This document shows, piece by piece, positions 36,312-47,376 of a DNA stretch of 64,000 nt. Both the position numbers and the translations under genes were made by a program. The notes beneath the pieces were generated by a model. That model was not told where the DNA came from and did no database searches. It saw only the letters and a program-made list of their open reading frames with translations. Origin of the DNA: Globodera rostochiensis (Eukaryota > Nematoda > Chromadorea > Rhabditida > Heteroderidae); NCBI GenBank assembly GCA_018350325.1, contig JAEVLN010000002.1, positions 2,692,295-2,756,294 of the forward strand. Direction: 5' to 3'. Numbering within the stretch: the stretch's first letter is position 1; each line of letters starts with the position of its first letter.

Positions 36312-37927
36312 TCATGCCTCGCCAGCATTGGCAACCGGTGCGCCAATGTTGGCGTACGACTTCACGAAGCTGACAACGTCGGCAGTGTTGTTCAAGTTGA
36401 GCTCGTTCTTTGTCGCCTCCGGCATTTTGTCCGTGAGCTCCTCCACCTGCTTCACCTTCTCTTCCGTCGTCGATTTCTTGTCATGCAATACGCCCATCAA
36501 CTAAATTAAATGGGTGCCATGGGAACGTTTCAGGAAAAGAATTTGGGTGGCACGGGGACTGGCATTGAATTTTCCAATGGGCTAAAAGCGGAACCAAATA
36601 AAAGTCCCGATTTTGCAAAACACCCTTATATGGGCCCCGGTTATTTACCAATATTTATTTTTCTTTATTTTTGTTTATTAGTTCCGGTAAAATTCCCGTG
36701 CCGTCCAACGTGCCCAATCAGAATAGAATTTGCGGAATTTGTTAAATAATAATAATAAATAATATATTTTTTAAAACGCATTTTGCACCTGTTCGCTGGC
36801 CTTTTTGCTCTCATCCGACATTGTCTCTGTCTGGTTCTTCACTTGTGCGTCCAAAACAGTGTCAGTCTTCTCTTTAGCCTCCAAAAGCTTGCTGACGGCC
36901 GTCTAAAAGTGCCAAATAAATAAATTCGTAAATTAAAATTAATTATAACAAATTGATATATTCTAATCGATCAATGCTTATGGGCTGATAATAAACTAGA
37001 GCCCGGATTTTTGAAAAACCCCGGATCAGGATTTCGGAAATGACCAGGATCAGGATTTACCGGGATTAAAAATCCTGGTTTTCAGGATCGACGAAAATAC
37101 CAGAATTCCGGATCAGGAGTCCTGGAAAATCCTGTCCGGGCTCTAATAATAACCCAAAATTGCGAATCTTTGTTTACCTTAAGTTGTTCGTTTCCTCCCG
37201 CCATGTCCTTCAGCGCTTTTTCCTGCTGCTCCGGCGTTTTTTCTGCGTTTGCTTCGGCCACATTTTTGAGTGCTTTGGCCTAATGATTTCTCCATTTAAA
37301 AATAAAATCCCGAGTAATAAATTACCAAAAAAATTCGAAAAACCGGGACCCTGTAAAATATCCCAGTCCCGGTTTAGTCCCAAAAATCGGGGACACCGTG
37401 CCGCGCATCCCGTCAACGACGGGGGGCACACCCGATCACGGTAGGGCATCGTAGGTGCTTACAGCCTAACTTTTGGAACCTTTAGCTCCTTCTTTACCAT
37501 TTGGTCATTTAACAAATCCCCTCTGGGGAAAAATCAAATTTTTAATTCATTTTCCAATGAAAGTTACGCGACCTGCTTGACGCTTAAGTCCTCGACCGCT
37601 TTGTTCACGTTTTCGGCAACTTCGGTTATTACAGCCGAAACATTTGCCTTGGTTTCTGATGCGTCTGAAAACTTCCAAATGTCGTCGTTTTGTTTCTATT
37701 CAAAACAAATATTTTGAATATTCTAATTTATAAAAACTAGGAATTATTCAATTCGAGACCAAAATGAATGGTTTTCAATTAATGGTAATTTCCAAAGTTT
37801 TGAGATTTGTTCGCCGCTCTGTTTGGAGATAATACGCACCGACGGCAGCAGTTTCTGACGGTCTCGGAGTTGCATTTGTCAACGTGCCAAAGCAAATTGT
37901 GGCAATGATCAGAATGATGGGAAGCAT
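36312..37927 (-). CDS. SXP/RAL-2 family (DUF148) secreted protein
   Basis: Exon 1 (from ATG 37927) encodes MLPIILIIATICFGTLTNA, a signal peptide, then PRPSETAAV. Further exons: DASETKANVSAVITEV..AVEDLSVKQ (about 37672-37570), a small exon near 37495 (probably MVKKELK), AKALKNVAEANAEKTPEQQ (about 37278-37180), TAVSKLLEAKEKTD...SEQ (about 36903-36790), and the last, LMGVLHDKKSTTEEKVK, ending ANIGAPVANAGEA. The helical Lys/Glu-rich pattern and the exon junction AVEDLxVKQ| are shared with the plus-strand relative at 41983. SXP/RAL-2 proteins are nematode-specific secreted antigens that probably bind metals or small ligands. The intron at 37145-36997 holds a MITE. Confidence 0.85.
36997..37145. 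mobile_element. Short TAGAGCCCGG-ended element with GGATCAGGATT interior
   Basis: Perfect 10-bp terminal inverted repeats TAGAGCCCGG / CCGGGCTCTA. The right flank ATAATAAC matches the left flank ATAATAAAC apart from one A, so an 8-bp hAT-type target duplication with a homopolymer change is likely. The interior consists of GGATCAGGATT-like words in both orientations. It sits in an intron of the SXP/RAL-2 gene. Confidence 0.78.
37320..37445. repeat. GC-rich word-repeat patch in an SXP/RAL-2 intron
   Basis: CCGGGACCCTG, CAGTCCCGGTTTAGTCCC, GGGGACACCG and CGACGGGGGGCACACCCG alternate over about 120 bp with partial inverted symmetry. It belongs to the same class as the bounded elements, but I could not define ends or a target duplication. 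Confidence 0.4.
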
Positions 37928-38617
37928 TTTAATTGTTCAGTTTGGCCTACAATAATTAGACCAAAATGATCCAAAAATGACAAAAAATTATGTGAAAATG
38001 TTCAAAGATTCGGCCAAACAAATTTGCTTCAATGTTATAGCCAGGAACTGAAACTGATCAGCGCCGAAAATCATTTGTTGGCCAACTGAGTCAGAGAGAG
38101 GGCGAGGAGTCATTCCTTTCATTATATGGACAAAACCGTCGACCCATCATTTTCGAGCAATGTTTTGGAGGCCAATCGGGACCAGTTTTCGATATTATGT
38201 TCTTCTCAATCGTCGCTCTACCAAAAGCAAAAAAAATGATAATTAAAACTTTTTTTTGGCCTAATGTGCGACTGGGCAATGGAAAAATTACAATTTTTGC
38301 GCAGTAAAGTGTAATTTGGGAGTTGGAAGGACGAAGAAAGGATTTTTTTCTATTAATAATTGTAAATTAATTAATAATATAATGCAATTTCAGGAAAATG
38401 GAAGTAGGTAAATGGAAAAACTCGCCCATTTAATGAGTCACTGAATATGTTAAAGAAATATTTGAAGAAAGCGGCAAATTTTGTTTTTTGAAATTATAAA
38501 AAAACAAAGGTCGATTAAATTTCCAGAAAAAATTAACCAATTTGTCAACAAAAAATATCAAAAGTGAACTGTATTTGTCATTTATTGGTCTCGCTTTAAT
38601 GACCTGATGATAAGGGG
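37928..38617. other. Intergenic, presumed promoter side of the minus-strand SXP gene
   Basis: AT-rich sequence with no exon-like block and no clear TATA box close to 37927. The next feature is the G-rich minisatellite. Confidence 0.4.
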
Positions 38618-41190
38618 GAGGGGGGTGGTCAACGCCGGGCAGAGGATCAAGCCAAGGGGGGGGCCGAGGGGGGGGGGGGGTCAACGCCGGCAGGAGGGTC
38701 AGCCGAGGGGGGGGTCAACGCCGGCAGGAGGATCAAGCCGAGGGGGGGGTCAACGCCGGAGGAGGATCAAGCCAAGGGGGGGGCCGAGGGGGGGGGGGGT
38801 CAACGCCGGCAGGAGGGTAAGCCAAGGGGGGGCCGAGGGGGGGGGGTGGTCAACGCCGGCAAGGGTCAAGCCGAGGGGGTCAACGCCGGCAGGAGGGTCA
38901 AGCCAAGGGGGGGCCGAGGGGGGGGGGTCAACGCCGCAGGAGGTCAAGCCGAGGGTTGTCAACGCCGGCAGAAGGGTCAAGCCGAGGGTGGTCAAGCCGG
39001 CAGGAGGGTAAGCCGAGGGGGGGGGGGGTCAACGCCGGCAGGAGGGTCAAGTCAGGGGGGGCCGAGGGGGGGGGGGTCAACGCCGGCAGGAGGGTCAAGC
39101 CGAGGGGGGGGTCACGCCGGCAGGAGGATCAAGCCGAGGGGGGGGGTCAACGCCGGCAGGAGGATCAAGCCAGGGGGGGGCCGAGGGGGGGGGGGTCAAC
39201 GCCGGCAGGAGGGTCAAGCCAAGGGGGGGCCAGGGGGGGGGGTGGTCAACGCCGGCAAGGGTCAAGCCGAGGGTGGTCAACGCCGGCAGGGGGTCAAGCC
39301 AAGGGGGGGCCGAGGGGGGGGGTCAACGCCGGCAGGAGGTCAAGCCGAGGTTGTCAACGCCGGCAGAAGGGTCAAGCCGAGGGTGGTCAACGCCGGCAGG
39401 AGGGTAAGCGAGGGGGGGGGGGGTCAACGCCGGCAGGAGGGTCAAGTCAAGGGGGGGCCGAGGGGGGGGGGTCAACGCCGGCAGGAGGGTCAAGCTAAGG
39501 GGGGGGGCCGAGGGGGGGGGGTCAACCCGGCAGGAGGGTCAAGTCAAGGGGGGGCCGAGGGGGGGGGGGGGTCAACGCCGGCAGGGGGTCAAGCTAAGGG
39601 GGGGGGGCCGAGGGGGGGGGTCAACGCCGGCAGGAGGTCAAGCCAGGGTTGTCAACGCCGGCAGAAGGGTCAAGCCGAGGGTGGTCAACGCCGGCAGGAG
39701 GGTAGCCGAGGGGGGGGGGGGTCAACGCCGGCAGGAGGGTCAAGTCAAGGGGGGGCCGAGGGGGGGGGGGGGTCAACGCCGGCAGGAGGGTCAAGCCAAG
39801 GGGGGGGGCGAGGGGGGGGTCACGCCGGCAGGAGGGTCAAGCCGAGGGTGGTCAACGCCGGCAGGAGGGTCAAGCCAAGGGGGGGCCGAGGGGGGGGGGG
39901 GGTCAACGCCGGCAGGAGGGTCAAGCCAAGGGGGGGGCCAGGGGGGGGGGGGTCAACGCCGGCAGGAGGGTCAAGCCAAGGGGGGGGCCGAGGGGGGGGG
40001 TCAACGCCGGCAGGAGGGTCAAGCCAAGGGGGGGGGGGCGAGGGGGGGGTCAACGCCGCAGGAGGGTCAAGCCGAGGGTGGTCAACGCCGGCAGGAGGGT
40101 CAAGCCAAGGGGGGGGCGAGGGGGGGGGGTCAACGCCGGCAGGAGGGTCAAGCCAAGGGGGGGGCCGAGGGGGGGGGGGTCAACGCCGGCAGGAGGGTCA
40201 AGCCAAGGGGGGGGCCGAGGGGGGGGGGTCAACGCGGCAGGAGGGTCAAGCCAAGGGGGGGGCCGAGGGGGGGTGGTCAACGCCGGCAGGAGGTCAAGCC
40301 AAGGGGGGGCCGAGGGGGGGGGGTCAACGCCGGCAGGAGGGTCAAGCCGAGGTGGTCAACGCCGGCAGGAGGGTCAAGCCAAGGGGGGGCCGAGGGGGGG
40401 GGGTGGTCAACCCGGCAGGAGGTCAAGCCGAGGGTGGTCAACGCCGGCAGGAGGGTCAAGCCGAGGGGGGGGGTCAACGCCGGCAGAAGGGTCAAGCCGA
40501 GGGTGGTCAACGCCGGCAGGAGGGTCAAGCGAGGGGGGGGGTCAACGCCGGCAGAAGGGTCAAGCCGAGGGTGGTCAACGCCGGCAGGGGGTCAAGCCGA
40601 GGGGGGGGGGGGTCAACGCCGGCAGGAGGTCAAGCCGAGGGTTGTCACGCCGGCAGAAGGGTCAAGCCGAGGGTTGTCAACGCCGGCAGGAGGGTAAGCC
40701 GAGGGGGGGGGGGTCAACGCCGGCAGGAGGGTCAAGCCAAGGGGGGGGGGCCGAGGGGGGGGGTGTCAACGCCGGCAGGAGGTCAAGCCGAGGGTGGTCA
40801 ACGCCGGCAGGAGGGTCAAGCCGAGGTGGTCAACGCCGGCAGGAGGGTCAAGCCAAGGGGGGGCCGAGGGGGGGGGTGGTCAAGCCGGCAGGAGGTCAAG
40901 CCGAGGGTGGTCAACGCCGGCAGGAGGGTCAAGCCGAGGGGGGGGGGGTCAACGCCGGCAGAAGGGTCAAGCCGAGGGTGGTCAACGCCGGCAGGAGGGT
41001 CAGCCGAGGGGGGGGGTCAACGCCGGCAGAAGGGTCAAGCCGAGGGTGGTCAACGCCGGCGGAGGGTCAAGCCGAGGGGGGGGGGTCAACGCCGGCAGGA
41101 GGTCAGCCCGAGGGTTGTCACCCGGCAGGAGGGTCAAGCCGAAGGGGGGGGGGGGGGGTCAACGCCGGCAGGAGGTCAAGCCGAGGGGGG
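38618..41190 (+). repeat. G-rich minisatellite, about 50-bp unit, about 50 copies
   Basis: The unit is GTCAACGCCGGCAGGAGG + GTCAAGCC(G/A)AG + G(6-9) + CCGAG + G(7-13). Copies vary mainly in G-run length and in loss of the second half. The plus strand is strongly G-rich with several runs of six or more G per unit, so G-quadruplexes are expected. Frames of up to 824 codons are open because the unit rarely forms stops; they have no start context or domain and are not genes. Confidence 0.95.
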
Positions 41191-41668
41191 GGGGGATGTT
41201 CAGCACTATCATCAGATCATCAACTATATTATTTCTTCACTATTTTTTATTGGCTTTTTGGTGTCGTCACCAATTTGTTTTTTGTTCGTTTTTTTCAAAC
41301 TAAGGTTGAATTACCATTAATAATTAATTAATTGCCCTGCTGGTGAGCTCAATTATCATTTATTGTTTACTGTTTTACTCTCCGCGCGTTTGTAATAAGT
41401 CCGAAAATCACACGCCAACGCCCAAATACCACCGCGCACCTCCTTGACCTGAATTTATCGCCGTCGCGCCGCCTCATTAATTTCTTTCCCCATTTGGCGC
41501 CGGCGGCGTTTCATGGTCAGAGTCAGTCACTTCGCCGCCAGCGCCACACACCGCCAATTTGGGTGGCGGTGACAGTCACCGCCCGGCGATAATTATGATC
41601 GGCCTTAGGCGGTCAACAAAGTGACGATCAGTCGACCCGATCGCAGCGCACACGCCTTCCGGGGTTGG

Positions 41669-41675
41669 TATAAAA
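41669..41675 (+). promoter_or_regulatory. TATA box upstream of the plus-strand SXP/RAL-2 gene
   Basis: TATAAAA in the context GGTTGGTATAAAAGCCC, about 310 bp upstream of the ATG. The leader between them has an intron-like stretch ending TTTATTCCAG at about 41971, so the start site is probably near 41700 with a spliced (or trans-spliced) leader. Confidence 0.6.
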
Positions 41676-41982
41676 GCCCAAAGATTTTCACACAACACAA
41701 CACACAGTCAAACAGTCAGTCAATACAGTGGGTGGTCTTCTGAAAGTATCCCCCCCCCCCAAACAAATTCAAAACGAAAAGTTCCCATTACCGAAATAGC
41801 TATGAGGATTGTTGGTTTCTGTCGGGATGGACAAAACCGGGACCCGTATATTCTCCTAATTCAACTGTTAACAGTTAAAATATAAATAATATAAATTGTT
41901 AACAATTTAAATTTCAATTTCCATTTCCATCCCTTTTTTTATTTAATTTAATTTTTGTAAATTTTATTCCAGTTCAGAAAAA

Positions 41983-43369
41983 ATGCTGCTTTTGCAAATT
42001 GTCCTTCTCTGCTTCTGTGCCGGATTTCTTCAGGGAAAACCCACCGGTTAAAAATTAATTTTTTTTTGAATTTAAATTTAATGAGTTCAGAGAACAATGC
42101 CGAGATAAAGCCTGCCACTATCACGGGTAAATTTTGTAATTTATTTTGATTTTCTATTTAAAAAATTCAGAGACGCGCAACGAAATCAAATCGATCGCAC
42201 CAATTGGTTTATAAATGCTTAAAATTTATTATTGAAAACAAATCAAAAATTCAGAGACGGCGCGTAACGAAATCAAAGCGATCGCACCAATTGGTTCATA
42301 AATGCTTAAAATTTATTATTGAAAACAAAATCAAAAATTCAGAGACCCGCATCGGAACAAAGACGGCACCGATCCGTGCGGATGTTTTGCGCGAGATCAA
42401 AACGGCAATGGACTTTTTGAACAACAACATTCGGGAATACTCCGAAAAAATCAAGAACAACAAAGTTTTAAAATTGTAAGCTTAAAAAAGTCATCATCTC
42501 CCCCAAAAACTCAGGAGGAATTCAACGGAATCATTGAGGCCCGAAACAAACTCGAGAGCGCAATTAAGCCACTCCATGGAGGTGAATCAATGTGCTTAAA
42601 TAAGCTAAATCGAATCAAATTTAGAAATAATAATTTATGTAATATTTTTATATTATGCTTTTAACAGTTGCCGAGGCTGACGCGGCTGCCTCCAACCTGG
42701 AGTCGGTCATGACGAGCTCCGTGAAGACCGCCCAGTTGGCCGTGGAGGACTTGACCGTTAAACAGGTTTTTTAATTTTAAATTTAAACTTTAAATAAATT
42801 CAAAAAATATAATAACTTTTCCAGGTCAAGCAAATGGAACAAATTGCGGAGGAGGGAAAGACCCGAAACGTTGAGGAACAGGAGCGGGCGCTGAACGAAT
42901 TTGCAGACAAGCATGGTGACAATGTGAAGGTGGTTATGGGGGAATTTAATTTAAATTTAATTAAAAATATTTTTAATTTTTATTATTTTTTTAATTAAAA
43001 TTTAACTCAATTCCAGAAGGCCGTCCATGAAGTGTTTGAGGCCAAGGCGAAGGCTGACATCGCCCTGGAAAATTATCTGCGAAGCCACAGCGAGACTTTG
43101 TCGCCGGAGGCAAGAAAAGCCAATGAACAGGTAGCGAAAATGAAGTTCCGTTTAAAGCTTCAAATATTTGGCAGATGTTGATTGTGATGCAAGACAAGAA
43201 GCTGGCCGTTGGCGAGAAGCTTCAGAAGTTGGAGGAGTACGTGAGCACCTTGCCCGACTTCGTGAGGGGAGAGCTGAACGTGCGTGACATGCGCGAGATG
43301 AAGCAGCTGGTGCAGACCCACGTCGGCCTCACGCCTGTGCTGCACGCGGGCTTCGCGGGCGGACTCTGA
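41983..43369 (+). CDS. SXP/RAL-2 family (DUF148) secreted protein
   Basis: Exon 1 encodes MLLLQIVLLCFCAGFLQG, a clear signal peptide. Small phase-1 exons follow: ENNAEIKPATIT, ETRNEIKSIAPI, ETARNEIKAIAPI and ETRIGTKTAPIRADVLREI. The body reads EEFNGIIEARNKLESAIKP, then VAEADAAASNLESVM up to AVEDLTVKQ|, VKQMEQIAEEGKTRNVEEQ, KAVHEVFEAKAKADIALE and the last exon LIVMQDKKLAVGEKLQKLEE, ending HAGFAGGL with TGA at 43369. The alpha-helical Glu/Lys pattern and junctions match the minus-strand relative at 36312-37927, and the two are divergent, so they are tandem-inverted paralogues. AATAAA at about 43480. Secreted; family members are nematode antigens of unsettled biochemical role. Confidence 0.9.
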
Positions 43370-43610
43370 TCAACCAATCGATCGATATCGATTGGCATTC
43401 GATCGAAAAAGGATCAACAAGTGATCGATCAAAGAAAGAGAGAGTCTTCCATCCTAATTTATTTATGGGTTAATGAGGAAATAAATTCATATTTAATTGA
43501 GCAGCTTTTTCCATTTTTTATAATGAAAAAGTGTACAAAAGTCAATCCAATTCTTTAATTCATCGATTTAACAAAATGCGCGAAAATGGATGCTCCTCGT
43601 AACTTTTAGT

Positions 43611-44207
43611 TCAAAATTTGTCTTCTTTTCCGCCCTTCGCCAGAAAGTTCATCAATTTGCGGCCCAAGCTTGAAAAAAAGCCACCAGCGCCTTCAGCTAA
43701 AATCAAAATTGCTTAAATTAATAATTATAAATTCATTTAGCGTTTCAATCTAATATAAAAGTTAATATAGTTTTAACTAGAGCCCGGTCGAGACGAGATT
43801 CTCGTCTCGAGATCTCGAAAAATCTCGACTCGAGATCTCGCTCGAAGCTCAAGTCCGGGCTCTAGTTTTAACATAAAAATCCATTAAAAATTAAATATAA
43901 TAAAATTGACTTTTTGGTGGCATTTGAAGAGATTGATCATATGGATTTTGTCCACCGCCGTTCATTGGGCCGTTTACATTTTGGCCAAATTGGCCTTGGC
44001 CATTGTTGGGCGGCTGACCAAAAGAATTTTGTTGGGAAATGCCTTTAAAATTTGCAAAAAGGGTACAAATAAATGCCGAATTAAACAACCATTGGAACCA
44101 CTAAATTTGGTTTTCAATCCTTCCCAAAGGTTTGTCCAATCACTTTGAGCATAGGCCACCAATTCCGTTGCGAATAGAAAAAATAATAAACAAAATTTGA
44201 AATGCAT
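43611..44207 (-). CDS. Short secreted Gly/Gln/Asn-rich protein A
   Basis: Three exons in phase. Exon 1 starts MHFKFCLLFFLFATELVAYA, a signal peptide, then QSDWTNLWEGLKTKFSGSN. Exon 2 (about 44045-43920) reads ISQQNSFGQPPNNGQGQFGQ, then GPMNGGGQNPYDQS. Exon 3 (about 43698-43611) reads EGAGGFFSSLGRKLMNFLAK and GGKEDKF, stop TGA at 43611. Mature part is under 100 residues with an amphipathic basic C-terminus. It shares QNSFG and QQFGQ motifs with protein B on the other strand. No known domain. A MITE lies in the second intron. Confidence 0.78.
43778..43864. mobile_element. Short TAGAGCCCGG-ended element with CTCGAGATCTCG interior
   Basis: 87 bp, perfect 10-bp terminal inverted repeats TAGAGCCCGG / CCGGGCTCTA, and a perfect 8-bp target duplication GTTTTAAC on both sides (43770-43777, 43865-43872). 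The interior is made of CTCGAGATCTCG-type palindromic words. It is in an intron of secreted protein A. Confidence 0.88.
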
Positions 44208-44927
44208 TTTTTTTTTTGATTAATCGCTTAATAATTTTGAAATGAATGAAAGCAAAGGTTATAAATTGGGCTAAAAATTCATTAACACAATTTAAAATTT
44301 TTAGGCAAAATGGTATTGAAAATGCAAGTTGTGCAAATAAATAAAAAGTCCGCTCAAATTTTGAAATAATGCCTCTCTAAAATCGAAAAATAATGAAATA
44401 AAATATTAATTGATTGACTTTTTGCAGATTTGAAGCATTTTTCGCTTAGTTTTTTTTCTTTTTTTAAAAAAAATTTATGCATAAGCCTAATCTAATCACG
44501 CACTAATCTTTATGAAATAATTGTTTATAATTAGAAGTCCTGTTAATTAATTTGTAAGTGTTCAAATGGCTGAGAAAATGGACAATTTTTTAACGAAAGA
44601 TTCTTTCCCGGGATTTTGCATATAATGTCAAGATCCGGAGGTTGCATTTTTATTTGCTATTAATAAGAATTTAATATTAATTAAACTGATTTTGCATCAG
44701 ATGTTCCCGAAGCAGAATCCATAAAAAATTATTTTGCTTTTTTAAACTTTATTTATTCATCTGTTTTCATCGGCGATTTTTTTTGGATTTGCAATTTTGG
44801 GATATGCAAAATTTTTGAATGAATTATTTGCATAGCATTTTAAAGCCATATTTAAGCAAATTCTCAAATTGATAAAAGGAATATAAAATTCATTTCCAAA
44901 ATTAGCAATAATTAACGAGGCCACAAA

Positions 44928-45270
44928 ATGTGTTGGAAATTGTCTTCACTATTCTTTCTGCTTGCCTTCTCTGCTGCTGGCGCGAACAGCTTCTTCAGCG
45001 GAGGCTTCGGCGGCGATGGCGGCGGTGGCGGCGGCGGACGTATCGAAAATAATAAAAATAATAATAAAATTCATTTAAAATTAATATTTCTTTTAATTTT
45101 CTTTTTTTCTAGCCAATATGGCGCCAGGTGCTCCGCAGCAATTTGATCAGCTTTCGGGGCAGCAGCAATTTGGCCAGATGCCGGCGGGCCAGGGAGGGCC
45201 TCCGCCACCATTTGGCCAAGGCGGCGGCGGCTCCCCGCAAAATTCGTTTGGGCCAAATCCCATAGGCTAG
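44928..45270 (+). CDS. Short secreted Gly/Gln-rich protein B
   Basis: Exon 1 (44928-45040) encodes MCWKLSSLFFLLAFSAAGA, a signal peptide, then NSFFSGGFGGDGGGGGGG. After a short AT-rich intron, exon 2 (about 45112-45270) joins in phase 1 as PNMAPGAPQQFDQLSGQQQ, FGQMPAGQGGPPPPFGQ and SPQNSFGPNPIG, stop. Related in motif (QQxFGQ, QNSFG) and layout to protein A and transcribed divergently from it. Function unknown; no Cys in the mature part. Confidence 0.78.
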
Positions 45271-45488
45271 AAGAGGGTCAAAGGTCACTTCGGTTGCCAA
45301 TTTTTATACAAAACGTTAATTTACTTACAAATTAGGTTGGCATTCCGTCGTCTACCGAAGAAATGTGAAAATTGAAGTGATCAGAGATCAGAAAATTGCT
45401 CTTTTTTGTTTTGTTTTTTGTATTTTTATTACTATTGAATCGGGGATAAACGTTGTGATATCATCGAAATTTTGCTATTCATTCGATC

Positions 45489-45646
45489 TAGAGTAGGACG
45501 GGATCGGGATCCCGGTCGGGATGGGGCGGAATTATCCCGGTTTTTGGAATCTCGATCCCAATCCCGGTTTGAGATGCTGGTTCCGATCCCGGCTTTCACA
45601 ATCCCGGCCCCGGTTTTTACAAAAAATCCCTTCCCGGCCTACTCTA
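45489..45646. mobile_element. TAGAGTAGG-ended element with GGGATCCCGG interior
   Basis: 9-bp inverted ends TAGAGTAGG / CCTACTCTA. Flanks ATTCGATC and ATTTGACC agree at six of eight positions, so a mutated 8-bp target duplication is likely. The interior is GGGATCCCGG, AATCCCGG and CGATCCC words in both orientations. Same architecture as the TAGAGCCCGG elements but different ends and word. Confidence 0.65.
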
Positions 45647-45904
45647 ATTTGACCATAGAACCTTCGTTTTCCATCTTCTCATCTTTTAGTGTTTCGGAAA
45701 TTTTGTTCAAGATTCTTGCCGAGATTGTGCACATACAGTACACCCACCGAACGCGGTCTTCCAGTAGCGCCAGTCCTCAACAACTTTTTTCATTATTTTT
45801 TTTCAGTGCTTTTAATTTGAAAAAAATGTTCACCGCCACAAATAATGAACACAAAAGTTGATAAGGATAATTGACGCTTTTTTTTAAAAACAAAATGCCC
45901 GATA

Positions 45905-46010
45905 TTTACATAGGGCTGGGCATATACAAGGGATGTAACCGGATGCCAAAAAATGTCCGGACAAATTCCGGATGCCAAAAATGTCCGGAAATCGGAATCC
46001 GGCATTTCTG
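45905..46010. repeat. CCGGATGCC / TGTCCGG word-repeat patch
   Basis: After TAGGGCTGGGCATAT, the words CCGGATGCCAAAA and ATGTCCGG alternate three times with inverted copies (CCGGACATT in complement). No terminal repeats defined. It directly precedes the 40-bp tandem array. Confidence 0.5.
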
Positions 46011-46020
46011 GTGTATACAA

Positions 46021-46520
46021 CGCACATAAAGGGCACACATCCATTTAATGCCAGCTTATTCGCGCATAAAGGGCACACATCCATTTAATGCCAGCTTATT
46101 CGCGCATAAAGGGCACACATCCATTTAATGCCAGCTTATTCGCGCATAAAGGGCACACATCCATTTAATGCCAGCTTATTCGCGCATAAAGGGCACACCT
46201 CCATTTAATGCCAGCTTATTCGCGCATAAAGGGCACACATCCATTTAATGCCAGCTTATTCGCGCATAAAGGGCACAAATCCATTTAATGCCAGCTTATT
46301 CGCGCATAAAGGGCACACATCCATTTAATGCCAGCTTATTCGCGCATAAAGGGCACACATCCATTTAATGCCAGCTTATTCGCGCATAAAGGGCACACAT
46401 CCATTTAATGCCAGCTTATTCGCGCATAAAGGGCACACATCCATTTAATGCCAGCTTATTCGCGCATAAAGGGCACACATCCATTTAATGCCAGCTTATT
46501 CGCGCATAAAGGGCACAAAT
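46021..46520 (+). repeat. 40-bp tandem repeat, 12.5 copies
   Basis: The unit begins CGCGCATAAAGGGCACACAT, then CCATTTAATGCCAGCTTATT. Copies are almost identical (single A/C changes in CACAC), which points to recent expansion. Confidence 0.96.
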
Positions 46521-46845
46521 CCACGTTTTTCTTTAATGTCATTGCGTGTCATTAATAATTTTTTTCATTTAAAAAGTGAATTCAGAATAATTTTGTCACT
46601 GTATAATTTTTTTCATCATAAATTATATTTTATAAATTTATTTTCTTTATTAGCAATGTTTTTTCTAAATTTTCACTTTATATTTGACAACATGTTGTGA
46701 TTTCTAAAGAAATTTTCCGGCGAACTCTTGATTAAACGCGAAAATGGACTTAGGCTATTCTCAAAAATGGCAAAAAAAAATTATTAATTTATATTAACTA
46801 AAAAGTCGCTCTTTAATTCTAAAAGTTTTTTTTGAAGAAATTTCA

Positions 46846-47100
46846 ATGAAATTTATTTCATCAATTTTCTTTCTCATCTTCGCCGCACTTTTTGCATCTA
46901 ACGGAGGGATTGTGGAAAGTTGTTGGAGCTGTTTCGGATCGAAAGATAGCCCGGAATATCCGGCAACTGAACGTGCCCAAAGCTTTTTCAAGGCATTTCC
47001 TTCAGCCACCGTAATTTTATTTTTGTTAAATATTTAATTAAACAAATTTTTCGCTTATTTTTAGTCGCGCGGTTCAATAGACACGACCAACAAAGATTGA
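46846..47100 (+). CDS. Short secreted protein, 66 aa
   Basis: Exon 1 starts MKFISSIFFLIFAALFASNG, a signal peptide, then GIVESCWSCFGSKDSPEYPA, TERAQSFFKAFPSAT. A GTAATT...TTTTTAG intron leads to SRGSIDTTNKD and TGA at 47100, phase 0. A CWSC pair is the only cysteine motif. It lies with two other small secreted-protein genes between 43.6 and 47.1 kb. Family not recognised. Confidence 0.7.
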
Positions 47101-47376
47101 TGATCATGTGATAAAGAAGAAGCTTTGAAATGATCGTCATGGCTAACACACATTTTTAGGCACTCTGTCAAAAGATTTATTTGATTTTGAAAGTTCATTT
47201 TTTGTTGCTTATTGAAAATATTAGTAAAGAGAAACGATTGATAATTTTATAGAATTTTTCTATTTTTACAAAAATGTCAAATCAGTTAAGCCTAAAGAAC
47301 GCCGCCTTAGCTATTGGAGGGGCGAGCAACTTTAAACACAAAAATTCGAAATGTGGCCATGTTTTTGGTTTAACTA

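Noticed and set aside
38846..41320. 824-codon plus-strand frame of Gly/Arg/Gln repeats, and several shorter ones
   Set aside because: The frame exists only because the G-rich minisatellite unit lacks stops. All reading frames and lengths shift with G-run length, there is no splice or start context, and the terminal hydrophobic tail comes from adjacent AT-rich sequence.
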